DNA of 64,000 nucleotides from a virus, in the IMG/VR virus record IMGVR_UViG_3300042695_002264, positions 1 through 64,000 of that record. One strand, written 5' to 3'. Position numbers and translations under genes: made by a program. Positions 13,265 to 20,880 of the stretch are shown in pieces. Every line of letters begins with the position of its first letter. Within the stretch, counting starts at the first letter, position 1. The notes beneath the pieces were generated by a model that was not told where the DNA came from, ran no database searches, and saw only the letters and a list, made by a program, of their open reading frames with translations.

Positions 13265-15511
13265 ATGATCGTTACACAATCCAAAGCTAATGTCGTCACG
13301 CAAGGTGTTCAAGGTGCTGTTTCTTTCGGCATCAAACAAGAAGGTCTTGCCCACATCTTCAACGTCCTCCGCAATCAGTTGTATTCGGACAAGATTCTTG
13401 CAGTCTTGCGCGAGTATTCCTGTAACGCTGTTGACTCTCACACCGAAGCTGGTCACAATCGTCCGATTGAGGTTACGCTTCCTTCTCGTCTGTCTCTGGA
13501 ACTCAAGATTCGTGACTACGGCATCGGCCTTTCCGAAACTGACATCCAAGAGATTTATGCTTTCTATGGTGAATCAACGAAGCGTAAGAGCAACTCCCTC
13601 ATCGGGCAGTTAGGTCTTGGCAGTAAGTCCGCTTTTGCCTATGGTGACAACTTTGTCATCAATAGCTACTACAACGGCGTCAAGACTATCTACAACGCTT
13701 ACATTGATCCCTCGCAGATCGGTCAAATCGCTAAACTCGCATCCGCTCCGACTAACGAAGCGAATGGTGTTGAAATTGTGATTCCGGTAAAACCCGCCGA
13801 CTGCGAAACTTTCGTCTCGACTGCTCGTAGCTTGTTCGCCTTCTTCAAGGTCAAGCCTATCGTGCGCGGTGCTGCCAACTTCACTTACGAAGAAAAGCCC
13901 TCCATTTATAGTGGCGCGGATTGGCGCATCTTCAAGGCAGATCGTAACTCCTATGGTCGTAACTGCGTTGCTGTCATGGGCAATATCGGCTACACCATTT
14001 CCTCGTCTGCTCTCAAGCTCGATGAGAACAATGATGCCGAAGCAACGATTGAGCGTCTGCTCAACAACTGCGACATTCAACTCGACGTTCCGATTGGCGA
14101 ACTCGACATCGCTGCCTCGCGTGAAGGTTTGCAATACACGGATCGCACCATTGACAATATCAAAAAGCGCATCCTTGTCATTCGTGACTTCCTCGTTGCT
14201 GACATTACCAAGCAACTCAAAGGCGCACAAAGTCTGTGGTCGTTCAAGCGTATGCTTGGTGAAATGCACAACTTCAATAGTCCCTACTATGTTGTGTGTA
14301 ACGCTATGCGCGGCAAAAATGGTTACGATTACAACGGCAAAGCCATCAAAGATTATACGATCAACTTTGGCAACTCGCGTGGATTCAAACTCTACACGCC
14401 GCGCAAGGGTTATCTGAATGGTTCTTACATTGTCAAAGGCAGTAAGAATGAGGACATGACTCATCTGATTAGCCTCGACGGAGGTATGGTCATCGTGGAG
14501 AACACGAAGAAGATCAAGACGCAGATCGTCAATCACATCTTCCCCATGCTTCAGAATGATGGCAAGGTGATCGTGTTTGAGCCGCTTAATGCTGCTGATC
14601 GTAAGAAGCAGATGGACGCTCTTGGTCTTGTTGACTCTGACATCGTTGACATGGCAACCTTGCCCAAGGTGTTGCTGCCTCGCGCAACTCGTCGTGCGAA
14701 CAACAATGCCCTCATGGTCAATCGTAGCAAACACACCAGCAAAGTGTTTTCGATTGATCCCAATGCCAAAAGCCTTTCATCCTATCACAAGGTCAAAAGT
14801 GACTACTGGATGGAAGATGATCTCGACCTGTCCTCGCTCGACCCGAAGAAATACTGCTACGTTGAGATTGAGCGGTTCATGGGTAAGATCGACGGACATG
14901 AAATCAGCCCGACAAGTCTAATGTCTTGCTGTGCCAAGATTGAAACTCTTGCCAAACTTACCAAAGCTAAAGGTATCGTTGCTCCTATCATCGTCGGTAT
15001 CAAAGGTGGTGGCACTACGCTTAACAAAGCCAAGATGAGCAAACTCATGGACTTCAAAACTTTCTTCACCAATGCGTTGAAAGAAGTCGAAGCTCAAGCC
15101 AATGTCGGTGAGATTCTTTATGCTGAAGAAATCTATCAGAAGTTTGCTGGTAAGAACCAATGCTTGCGCGGTGAGGTTCGCAAACTGGTCAACGCGACCA
15201 ATGCGCCGAACACGCATCGTGTCTTGGAAGAAGTCTTGGCTTTGTCTGCGGAGAAAGACAATGCAACGATCAAGACTTGCATCGAAAGCATCTGCGGACA
15301 CATCGGGGTTCCTTCAAAGAATGTCCGTTCCAAACGTAGTGCCAAACTCGATGCTATGGAAGTCAAGGCGACCAAACTTGCCCACTCCATGCGCCTGTTG
15401 CAAGCGATTGACCAGTATAATCTCCAGACCTATCGTGATGGTCACAAAGAGCATCGTGAGGCTTGCGTGGATTATATTCAGACCCGCGACCATCTGCTCG
15501 CGGGAGTATAA
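13265..15511 (+). CDS. rIIA: RIIA-like protein with GHKL ATPase domain
   Basis: The 748-aa product has the GHKL ATPase motifs in its first 130 residues: E-Y-S-C-N-A-V-D-S-H (N-box, about 45-54), I-R-D-Y-G-I-G-L-S (G1) and G-Q-L-G-L-G-S-K-S-A-F (G2). Then comes a gyrase-B/S5-like region and a long C-terminal domain, as in T4 RIIA (725 aa). It probably works with the RIIB-like protein at the membrane. ATG 13265 is chosen because the in-frame TTG at 13214 lies in the -35. Confidence 0.85.
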   Translation: MIVTQSKANVVTQGVQGAVSFGIKQEGLAHIFNVLRNQLYSDKILAVLREYSCNAVDSHTEAGHNRPIEVTLPSRLSLELKIRDYGIGLSETDIQEIYAFYGESTKRKSNSLIGQLGLGSKSAFAYGDNFVINSYYNGVKTIYNAYIDPSQIGQIAKLASAPTNEANGVEIVIPVKPADCETFVSTARSLFAFFKVKPIVRGAANFTYEEKPSIYSGADWRIFKADRNSYGRNCVAVMGNIGYTISSSALKLDENNDAEATIERLLNNCDIQLDVPIGELDIAASREGLQYTDRTIDNIKKRILVIRDFLVADITKQLKGAQSLWSFKRMLGEMHNFNSPYYVVCNAMRGKNGYDYNGKAIKDYTINFGNSRGFKLYTPRKGYLNGSYIVKGSKNEDMTHLISLDGGMVIVENTKKIKTQIVNHIFPMLQNDGKVIVFEPLNAADRKKQMDALGLVDSDIVDMATLPKVLLPRATRRANNNALMVNRSKHTSKVFSIDPNAKSLSSYHKVKSDYWMEDDLDLSSLDPKKYCYVEIERFMGKIDGHEISPTSLMSCCAKIETLAKLTKAKGIVAPIIVGIKGGGTTLNKAKMSKLMDFKTFFTNALKEVEAQANVGEILYAEEIYQKFAGKNQCLRGEVRKLVNATNAPNTHRVLEEVLALSAEKDNATIKTCIESICGHIGVPSKNVRSKRSAKLDAMEVKATKLAHSMRLLQAIDQYNLQTYRDGHKEHREACVDYIQTRDHLLAGV

Positions 15512-15533
15512 TTGTTAGTGGTGTAGTGGTGGG

Positions 15534-15571
15534 TGCGGGGCGTGCCGAGTGGTGCGCCCCGCATTTTTTTT
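15534..15571 (+). terminator. Rho-independent terminator of the rIIA-like gene
   Basis: TGCGGGGCG (15534-15542) pairs perfectly with CGCCCCGCA (15555-15563), followed by T8. Confidence 0.93.
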
Positions 15572-15581
15572 AGATTAAAAT

Positions 15582-15658
15582 GTATCCCCTTGAAAATCAA
15601 CGACTTACAACGCGGCGGCGGGCGCGCTCGCGTAAGTCCTTCATAATCAACAACTTAC
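15582..15658 (+). repeat. 77-bp twin-palindrome element, copy 13
   Basis: A 15582-15608 and B 15632-15658, 50 bp apart. The core is rearranged (aacgcggcggcgggcgcgctc). It is the last copy; none is seen to the right, where transcription is mostly leftward. Confidence 0.85.
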
Positions 15659-15781
15659 GAATAAAATAGATTAAAAATGTAATATATAATAACTCATTAT
15701 TATTAATACTATGATAGGTCTACTTTCTTATATCTTATTCTTGACATTAGTCTATATTGGTGTATTATATCTAATGGGAAA
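15659..15781. other. AT-rich spacer before the tRNA pair
   Basis: About 120 nt, AT-rich, with no convincing gene. A frame from ATG 15710 could give a very short hydrophobic peptide (M-I-G-L-L-S-Y-I-L-F-L), but its support is too weak to call. Confidence 0.4.
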
Positions 15782-15853
15782 GTCCTCGTAGTGAAGCGGT
15801 TATCACAGTTCCCTTTCACGGAACTATCACGGGTTCGAATCCCGTCGAGGATG
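15782..15853 (+). tRNA. tRNA-Glu (TTC)
   Basis: Acceptor GTCCTCG/CGAGGAT (first pair G-U), discriminator G, anticodon arm GTTCC-CTTTCAC-GGAAC, T-arm CACGGG-TTCGAAT-CCCGT. Confidence 0.92.
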
Positions 15854-15905
15854 CATATTGCTATTTGGCTAGTGGCTATTTCGCAAATATGGTGTTCACA
15901 AATAT

Positions 15906-15996
15906 GGGTAGATGGCTGAGTTGGTCTAAGGCGCTCGACTTGAAATCGAGAGTGGGGGAAACTTCACCGTGGGTTCGAATCCTACTCTACCCGCCA
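15906..15996 (+). tRNA. tRNA-Ser (TGA)
   Basis: Class II tRNA with a long variable arm. Acceptor GGGTAGA/TCTACCC, discriminator G, encoded CCA (15994-15996), anticodon loop CTTGAAA in the stem CTCGA/TCGAG. Confidence 0.93.
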
Positions 15997-16004
15997 TTTC
16001 TTCT

Positions 16005-16043
16005 GTATAAACTAAAACTGGCGACCCCTTTCGAGATCGCCAG
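16005..16043 (-). terminator. Terminator ending the leftward operon
   Basis: CTGGCGA (16018-16024) pairs with TCGCCAG (16037-16043). Read on the - strand the hairpin is followed by TTTTAGTTTATA. It lies where the two convergent arms meet. Confidence 0.7.
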
Positions 16044-16150
16044 CTTAGATATGCAATAATAAACAAAAATAGAGTTTTTTTAACCCCAGCAACAGTATCC
16101 ACTCTGTCACTTTTTATATATTAAGCTTATTTGTTCTTCATGTCAACGGT

Positions 16151-16237
16151 TTATTTACCACCAGCTAGTGCTAATATTACAAGTATTAATACAGCTAATA
16201 GTATACAAAATTTACCACTATTATCTTTTTCGATCAT
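16151..16237 (-). CDS. 28-residue membrane peptide
   Basis: M-I-E-K-D-N-S-G-K-F-C, then a hydrophobic helix rich in Leu, Ile and Val ending A-G-G-K. The start overlaps the stop of the 16234-16467 gene (ATGA), as expected for a coupled real gene. It is the last gene before the leftward terminator. Confidence 0.55.
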   Translation of the reverse strand: MIEKDNSGKFCILLAVLILVILALAGGK

Positions 16238-16467
16238 TTGTTTGCGAACTCCAGCAATTCCTTCCTTATTTGGAGACGACGCGTTGCACCGATTGGAGAT
16301 TCATCACTCTGCAGATCAGAGAAGTATTCTTTAATTAATACTTTCAATTTATCAATGTGATATTTATACGAATCAGTAAGATCTTTGACAGCACTCTCTA
16401 TTTCATCAACTTGGTCAATGGACCGTATAAGAGATTCGGTTGCGTATTCGATAGGGTCTTTTTTCAT
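16234..16467 (-). CDS. Helical hypothetical protein
   Basis: Seventy-seven residues, predicted all-helical with coiled-coil character (E-S-A-V-K-D-L-T-D-S-Y, then K-L-K-V-L-I-K-E-Y). Acidic N-terminal and basic C-terminal halves. It is flanked by mini membrane peptides on both sides. Function unknown. Confidence 0.65.
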   Translation of the reverse strand: MKKDPIEYATESLIRSIDQVDEIESAVKDLTDSYKYHIDKLKVLIKEYFSDLQSDESPIGATRRLQIRKELLEFANK

Positions 16468-16469
16468 AT

Positions 16470-16559
16470 TTATTTAGCTAACAATCCAACCAGATAAATG
16501 AACAGTAATCCTGTTACGATTATAATTAGGGCCAAGTATTTGTTTGTTTTGGGTTTCAT
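16470..16559 (-). CDS. 29-residue membrane peptide
   Basis: M-K-P-K-T-N-K-Y, then a hydrophobic stretch (L-A-L-I-I-I-V-T-G-L-L) to L-A-K. One predicted membrane helix with positive residues at the N-terminal side. It stands 2 nt from its neighbours on both sides. Confidence 0.55.
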   Translation of the reverse strand: MKPKTNKYLALIIIVTGLLFIYLVGLLAK

Positions 16560-16560
16560 A

Positions 16561-16644
16561 TTATTGAATGAATTTAGCAACGAATACAAGAAATAGTCCG
16601 AATGCAAATCCCCATTTTAAAGCTCTGTTGTTTTCTGTGTCCAT
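16561..16644 (-). CDS. 27-residue membrane peptide
   Basis: M-D-T-E-N-N-R-A-L-K-W, then a helix (G-F-A-F-G-L-F-L-V-F-V). The third mini membrane peptide in this stretch; single-pass and function unknown. Confidence 0.5.
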   Translation of the reverse strand: MDTENNRALKWGFAFGLFLVFVAKFIQ

Positions 16645-16710
16645 GATTTGTAATTTTTATAGGTTGTTTCATATGTTAGTAGGTATGGGTGTGTTTGTCA
16701 AGTTATGGGT

Positions 16711-16923
16711 TTAGAGATCTTCCTCCTCCAGAAGGAATTCAGGAATGTCCGCCTCTGCGGCATCAGGAGCGTCTACGATATCAATGGCATCGAAAAGCTC
16801 ATCATACTTTGCCATGTTCATGATATCTTCGTAGAAGCATTCCTTTGCGCGTTGTTCCATTTGGTCATCTCCAGAACGGATAACATATCCTAGATCTATT
16901 ACTAGTCGTTTGTATTTGCTCAT
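16711..16923 (-). CDS. Acidic hypothetical protein
   Basis: Seventy residues; a mixed N-terminal half (V-I-D-L-G-Y-V-I-R-S-G) and an extremely acidic C-terminus (D-A-P-D-A-A-E-A-D, ending E-E-E-D-L). No family recognised. It starts 6 nt after the stop of the M-G-Y-T-H-Y-W protein gene. Confidence 0.65.
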   Translation of the reverse strand: MSKYKRLVIDLGYVIRSGDDQMEQRAKECFYEDIMNMAKYDELFDAIDIVDAPDAAEADIPEFLLEEEDL

Positions 16924-16929
16924 AAAATA

Positions 16930-17382
16930 TTATACCATGTTTCGGGCTTCGAAGCCAGTGAATTCACGATAGAATTGCCGCGCCTCACTCCAGTCTTCTT
17001 CATCTCCATCAGAGGAGAAAGAAAAAACTTCTGGACTGAAAAAGCTAGCGAATGTCAGCAACGCAAACGAAACCAAAAAATCATACGGTTTCCTTGCCGT
17101 CTTGCAAAAGTCGCGGCCACTTCCACCCCTGTTAAACCAGTGAATCGAAAACGTTTCATGACTCAGACCTTCCTTGTCATTGCCATTAAACCAGATTTCA
17201 GTCTCGTTGAAGACAGGTTTTCCAGCGCCCAATCCTCCACGAATTTTAATGTCTTTACGTTGATTACGAATCCACAAGTAGCAACGGCGAATTTGTCTAG
17301 AGGCTTCAAGAAACTTTTCGCGCAACTCTTCAGTGTCTTCAATTTTGTCTGGATTATAGGTCCAGTAATGTGTATATCCCAT
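16930..17382 (-). CDS. Conserved phage protein of the MGYTHYW type
   Basis: The 150-aa product begins M-G-Y-T-H-Y-W, the hallmark of a widespread uncharacterised phage and bacterial protein group. It also has I-W-F-N-G, then H-W-F-N-R-G-G-S-G-R-D-F-C-K-T-A-R-K-P-Y-D, another conserved stretch of that group. Soluble. No function is known to me. Confidence 0.75.
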   Translation of the reverse strand: MGYTHYWTYNPDKIEDTEELREKFLEASRQIRRCYLWIRNQRKDIKIRGGLGAGKPVFNETEIWFNGNDKEGLSHETFSIHWFNRGGSGRDFCKTARKPYDFLVSFALLTFASFFSPEVFSFSSDGDEEDWSEARQFYREFTGFEARNMV

Positions 17383-17383
17383 A

Positions 17384-17476
17384 TTATTTTTTCCTTTCGA
17401 TTAGTTCACCTATCAGAAACATTCCCATAAACAGGGAATACATAATCATAATTAATATTGAAATGAATCTATGCAT
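17384..17476 (-). CDS. 30-residue membrane peptide
   Basis: M-H-R-F-I-S-I-L-I-M-I-M-Y-S-L-F-M-G-M-F, then a polar basic end (E-R-K-K). Single-pass. Its start overlaps the stop of the 17469-17633 gene by 8 nt, and its stop is 1 nt from the next gene. Confidence 0.55.
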   Translation of the reverse strand: MHRFISILIMIMYSLFMGMFLIGELIERKK

Positions 17477-17633
17477 GGATATCACAGTATTTTACTTCAA
17501 GTTTCTCAAACTGTCTACACAATTCTTGGGCGGTCTCACTTTCGCCACCTGAATACTCTTCGGCCAGATAGAGTGCTTCGCCAGCAATCTCCATAGCCTT
17601 ATCTAATAGTTTAATAATTTCGTTCTTATTCAT
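17469..17633 (-). CDS. Small helical acidic protein
   Basis: Fifty-four residues, helical, acidic (A-E-E-Y-S-G-G-E-S-E), with two Cys near the C-terminus. It overlaps the upstream 17626 gene by 8 nt and the downstream peptide by 8 nt. No family recognised. Confidence 0.6.
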   Translation of the reverse strand: MNKNEIIKLLDKAMEIAGEALYLAEEYSGGESETAQELCRQFEKLEVKYCDIHA

Positions 17634-17802
17634 TTGGGTATTGTTCTACTTTGATTTTGTTGTTATGATATTTACCTAACACTTTGACGAACTCTTCATA
17701 GCTCATGCCGAGATCCGCCTCGATGTGATCGTCCCATGATGCAAACAAATAGCACAGGGCATAATCGATCACAAAATTTAGTTTTTTATCAGATATTTTC
17801 AT
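17626..17802 (-). CDS. Hypothetical protein
   Basis: Fifty-eight residues; D-Y-A-L-C-Y-L-F-A-S-W-D-D-H-I-E-A-D-L-G is amphipathic rather than transmembrane. ATG 17802 is chosen because AGGAGG lies 9 nt upstream; a longer version would need a TTG start at 17826. It overlaps the Api92-like gene by 14 nt. Confidence 0.6.
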   Translation of the reverse strand: MKISDKKLNFVIDYALCYLFASWDDHIEADLGMSYEEFVKVLGKYHNNKIKVEQYPNE

Positions 17803-18286
17803 CTGACCATTCCTCCTCTTCATCAATCATTAGATCTTTTTTTAGATGTTCGGGCGCATCGGTGCGCGGCGAATAGCAGTTGTCCTCATAAGTTCCGTCT
17901 GGGTTAAACAAAGTTTCTCCACAGAAATCAACGCCAGGCTCATCATACATTAACCGCAACGGTTTTTTAATTTGTTTAGCAAGGGCAGCAATAACCGGAA
18001 CAGGAGGAGCCCATGCCGTATTAAACGAAATTCCGTCTTCGGTAACGTTACCATCGTAGGAACTCCACTTGGTTCCCCAGTTTTCTACGCACCAGTCATA
18101 CCAGTTTGGTTTGTCTGCAGGCGCTTCGGTTCCCTTGAGTTCGGGAGGCATGGGAAGGATCTTTTCGAAATCAAGAAACACTTCAGGCAAAGAGCTGTAA
18201 GCGCGCTTTGCGGTAGAAAAGTAATCCGAGATTAGTGAAACGTCTCCGTCTGGAGCCTCTAGGTAGTTGTAACAGTCATTAGGCAT
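17789..18286 (-). CDS. Api92-like/ferredoxin-fold phage protein
   Basis: The 165-aa product starts M-P-N-D-C-Y-N-Y-L and contains F-E-K-I-L-P-M-P-P-E-L, W-Y-D-W-C-V-E-N-W-G-T-K-W, and F-N-T-A-W-A-P-P. This pattern is seen in the YubB/Api92-like family (DUF1281-type, ferredoxin-like fold) of phage and plasmid proteins. Function unsettled. It has its own promoter (18296-18324) inside the end of the uvsE-like gene. The C-terminus is very acidic. Confidence 0.75.
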   Translation of the reverse strand: MPNDCYNYLEAPDGDVSLISDYFSTAKRAYSSLPEVFLDFEKILPMPPELKGTEAPADKPNWYDWCVENWGTKWSSYDGNVTEDGISFNTAWAPPVPVIAALAKQIKKPLRLMYDEPGVDFCGETLFNPDGTYEDNCYSPRTDAPEHLKKDLMIDEEEEWSDENI

Positions 18287-18295
18287 AAGACCACC

Positions 18296-18324
18296 AATAT
18301 ACTACAACCTGCAGAATTTGTCAA
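18296..18324 (-). promoter_or_regulatory. Promoter of the 18286 gene
   Basis: On the - strand: TTGACA (18324-18319), 17-bp spacer, TATATT (18301-18296), 9 nt to the ATG. Confidence 0.65.
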
Positions 18325-19220
18325 GTGGCGTAAAGAGTTTTCCCAGAAATAAATAACAAAATTGATTTTTCTTTCATTTTAGCTTCGACCTCTACATCGT
18401 ATGGAGTTACCGGCATGGCATCCACATAGTCGCTATGCGCTGGATCAGTTGTTGACTTACGACCCTCGCTATAGTGCTGGACAGGATCATTATTTGGCCA
18501 AGTCGAAGCAGCTAATTGAACAGCATCTTGAACTGATACATCTTTATCAGGATTCAAGTTGTAATGATGATAATCAAATGTTATTGGCGTATTTGGGAAG
18601 TGCGTATTAATATTTTTTGGCGTCCAATAATTCGCCTGCTCGTTCTCAAAGACTAATCTATTAATTACACTTGGAGAAAGTCGGGATAAAGAATTATATA
18701 CATCATCTACTATTTTTTCTGCACTCTTGCCATTACTCAAGTGTATGTTAATCGGACAAGAATAATTTTGTGGTAATCCAATAAGATCAAGCAGCTGACC
18801 ATGGTATTCAAGATTCTTGATTGAATTATTTCGCGTATCTTCATTCGCAGATCCAATGCTAACGAATTGCCCAGGGTGTATTGTGAAACGCCCACGACGC
18901 TCAAGATATTCTTGAACCATCTTACGCACAGGACCAAGCACACCATAATTTTTAATGTTATTACGCCAATCTTCCCAAAGATATCCCCACTCTTCATGAT
19001 CAGCAAAAGGAACAAGATCGCTACTAATACGATACAGCCATATATTATTTTGAATGTTCCAATTGATTATTTTATAAAGCAACGTGAAATTGTGTTCGAC
19101 TATCTCGCGCCACTTGGCCTCAACATCCTCGCGCTTGTTACGATTCGCCCACGCGAGCGTCATTGTCCTGAACTTTTCGCCAATCGTTAGATTGATACAG
19201 CAATATCCAATACGATGCAT
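18321..19220 (-). CDS. uvsE: UvsE/UvdE-type UV damage endonuclease
   Basis: The 299-aa product matches the UV-damage endonuclease family: R-I-G-Y-C-C-I-N at the start, I-S-S-D-L-V-P-F-A (about 66-74), F-T-I-H-P-G-Q-F-V-S-I-G-S (about 112-124), N-I-H-L-S-N-G, L-V-F-E-N-E, and F-D-Y-H-H-Y. These His, Glu and Asp residues bind the metal cluster in the TIM barrel. It would nick 5' of pyrimidine dimers and other lesions. Length is normal for the family. The start is fixed by a promoter 6 nt upstream. Confidence 0.88.
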   Translation of the reverse strand: MHRIGYCCINLTIGEKFRTMTLAWANRNKREDVEAKWREIVEHNFTLLYKIINWNIQNNIWLYRISSDLVPFADHEEWGYLWEDWRNNIKNYGVLGPVRKMVQEYLERRGRFTIHPGQFVSIGSANEDTRNNSIKNLEYHGQLLDLIGLPQNYSCPINIHLSNGKSAEKIVDDVYNSLSRLSPSVINRLVFENEQANYWTPKNINTHFPNTPITFDYHHYNLNPDKDVSVQDAVQLAASTWPNNDPVQHYSEGRKSTTDPAHSDYVDAMPVTPYDVEVEAKMKEKSILLFISGKTLYAT

Positions 19221-19226
19221 TCCAAT

Positions 19227-19255
19227 AGTCTACCTATATTTGCCAAAAGTGTCAA
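19227..19255 (-). promoter_or_regulatory. Promoter of the uvsE-like gene
   Basis: On the - strand: TTGACA (19255-19250), 17-bp spacer, TAGACT (19232-19227), exactly 6 nt to the ATG. Confidence 0.75.
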
Positions 19256-19309
19256 GGCAAGTATTTATATATATAAATACCGTACAGATCGATATCTAAT
19301 TATCAATTA

Positions 19310-19405
19310 TTTGGCGTTGTATATTTCGCTTATTTGGATTCCTATATTTCGCTTAGTATATTTAGCTTATTTACATTCGCTTATTTCGCAAATTATAGTT
19401 CACAA
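19310..19405. repeat. ATTTCGCTTATTT repeats
   Basis: The gene-free stretch holds several related units: ATTTCGCTTATTTGG, ATTTCGCTTAG, TTTAGCTTATTTAC, TTCGCTTATTTCGCAAAT, then AGTTCACAAAT. The last pair resembles 15875-15905 (ATTTCGCAAATATGGTG-TTCACAAATA). Role unknown. Confidence 0.6.
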
Positions 19406-19415
19406 ATAATAAAAG

Positions 19416-19715
19416 TTATTTAAAATTATCTGGAGTAATAATATTGGATCCCTCTTCTTCGCCCACATTACCACCTTCAATACTCTTTGCAATCTCAGCT
19501 TTTAGTTCGTCATATTTTTCTTGAGTAATGACTGGCCAATGCTCTGCAGGAAAAGTTGATTCATAATAGTGACGAATAGCATCTTTATTTTGCTCGTCTT
19601 CAGTCCTATTTTCAAGAAATTCTTGTGCTTTTACCCTGGCCATATCTTCGTTTTCAGCCTCTACTTCGATGATATTTGAGAAAATGCTGCTCACTTTTAC
19701 AACGTATTTATTCAT
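19416..19715 (-). CDS. Hypothetical protein
   Basis: Ninety-nine residues; beta-like N-terminus (K-Y-V-V-K-V-S-S-I-F-S-N-I-I-E-V-E-A), then acidic helical segments and a disordered acidic tail. It is transcribed alone from a consensus promoter, with repeat tracts on both sides. No recognised domain. Confidence 0.65.
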   Translation of the reverse strand: MNKYVVKVSSIFSNIIEVEAENEDMARVKAQEFLENRTEDEQNKDAIRHYYESTFPAEHWPVITQEKYDELKAEIAKSIEGGNVGEEEGSNIITPDNFK

Positions 19716-19723
19716 AAGAGCCT

Positions 19724-19751
19724 ATTATAACAGTATTAATACATATGTCAA
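19724..19751 (-). promoter_or_regulatory. Promoter of the 19715 gene
   Basis: On the - strand: TTGACA (19751-19746), 16-bp spacer, TATAAT (19729-19724), 8 nt to the ATG. Confidence 0.75.
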
Positions 19752-19754
19752 ATA

Positions 19755-19835
19755 TTATTTATTTAGCCCGGATTATTTCGCAAATTCTTGTTCGCTTATT
19801 TTGATAATCCGTTCTCACAAATTCGTGGCATTATT
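19755..19835. repeat. Second ATTTCGC repeat tract
   Basis: TTATTTCGCAAATTCTTG-TTCGCTTATTTT and TTCTCACAAATTCG lie between the divergent genes at 19715 and 19906. They repeat the same words as 19310-19405. No gene is seen. Confidence 0.5.
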
Positions 19836-19905
19836 ATTTTAAATTAATTTTTATTCTGTAAACAAAACACACTATTTATTTATCTAAAATGTGTAATAAT
19901 TATTA

Positions 19906-20376
19906 ATGAATACAATTTTTAATGTTGATAACCAAATTGATCGCGTGATTGACCGCCAGCTGGATAGAACTGATATGGAATTTACAGCAATTACGAAAAG
20001 AAGCCGAGTGTTTGTTATACCATATACTGGACCAGTCTATGCGCCGCTTCCAATAGTTGGATTGCCAAATATTACCCTTGCTACAACAGAGGTTGTGCAA
20101 GTAAGTAATTATTCATTATTAAATGGTACTTACACAAAAGGTTATGATATTGATCTTGGTTATTATTTTATTCGTGATGATGGACAATACTATTTTTGGT
20201 GGAATAGCGGGCTTGGTGGTACTCAAGCAGTTTGGCAAATGGAATCACTATCAACTTATGAAATAGTTGCTGAAGTATCACAACCAAATAATGGTGATAT
20301 TATTCCAGCTGAAGGATGGTATATACCAGGGGCAGTAGCGCAACCAATTCCATTACAAATTACATTTCTCGGATAA
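19906..20376 (+). CDS. Beta-rich hypothetical protein
   Basis: A 156-aa product. The N-terminal 25 residues are polar (N-V-D-N-Q-I-D-R-V-I-D-R-Q-L-D-R); then a beta-rich Gly/Tyr/Trp segment (Y-Y-F-I-R-D-D-G-Q-Y-Y-F-W-W-N) that resembles carbohydrate-binding or virion decoration folds. There is no signal peptide and no certain family. It is one of the few + strand genes in the right arm, convergent with the 20482 gene. Confidence 0.6.
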   Translation: MNTIFNVDNQIDRVIDRQLDRTDMEFTAITKRSRVFVIPYTGPVYAPLPIVGLPNITLATTEVVQVSNYSLLNGTYTKGYDIDLGYYFIRDDGQYYFWWNSGLGGTQAVWQMESLSTYEIVAEVSQPNNGDIIPAEGWYIPGAVAQPIPLQITFLG

Positions 20377-20481
20377 ATTTTAATAATAATTAATTTTTAT
20401 TTATTATTATAGATTATTGCTTATTTAGCAGGATCTCGTTCCTTTATTTCCGATCTTGTTATTCCCTAATATAGGAATCTA

Positions 20482-20880
20482 TTATCGAAATGGATTCGGT
20501 TCATCAGGCCCAACAATAACTGGCTGAGACCAACCAGGCGGTGGCCATCCAGGTGGGCCTCCAATTGGCAACGAGTAATCGGGACAACAACTTCTGCCAT
20601 TTTCCATAGTACAATAACCATTTTCTGACCAATTAATAGTCTCGGTTTCATCGTATGTATAAGTATAAACACACCCGTCTGAATACATTGTGCAGCTCCA
20701 ACTATAAGTAATTAGCTGTTGATAGTGATACACATTCATTTTGCCTGGACAACTCACATTAGTCTGCCATCCAGTATCAACATATTCGCATGTAAAATCG
20801 CTCATGCAATCTTGTTGTGTTGTATTAACAAGCTCTTTTGGCCCCTTCGTGGTATTTGTAAGAACACAATCAACGTTCAT
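20482..20880 (-). CDS. Cysteine-rich hypothetical protein
   Basis: The 132-aa product has about eleven Cys spread along its length (residues 5, 25, 31, 44 and onward; then C-T-M, G-C-V-Y, Y-C-T, S-C-C-P), many Tyr, Trp and Thr, and a Pro/Gly-rich tail (G-G-P-P-G-W-P-P-P-G-W). There is no signal peptide. This looks like a small virion-associated or knotted protein, but no family is recognised. Confidence 0.6.
   Translation of the reverse strand: MNVDCVLTNTTKGPKELVNTTQQDCMSDFTCEYVDTGWQTNVSCPGKMNVYHYQQLITYSWSCTMYSDGCVYTYTYDETETINWSENGYCTMENGRSCCPDYSLPIGGPPGWPPPGWSQPVIVGPDEPNPFR

Noticed and set aside
13610-14734. Long - strand frame opposite the rIIA-like gene
   Set aside because: A shadow of the + gene with no domain or start signal.
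309-15658. The 13 elements as a CRISPR array or as transposon ends
   Set aside because: They are dispersed between genes, not in tandem with unique spacers; no target-site duplications or transposase gene accompany them.
309-15658. The 13 elements as rho-independent terminators
   Set aside because: No T-tract follows, and several units have separate strong terminators (10702, 13060, 15534) just before the element.
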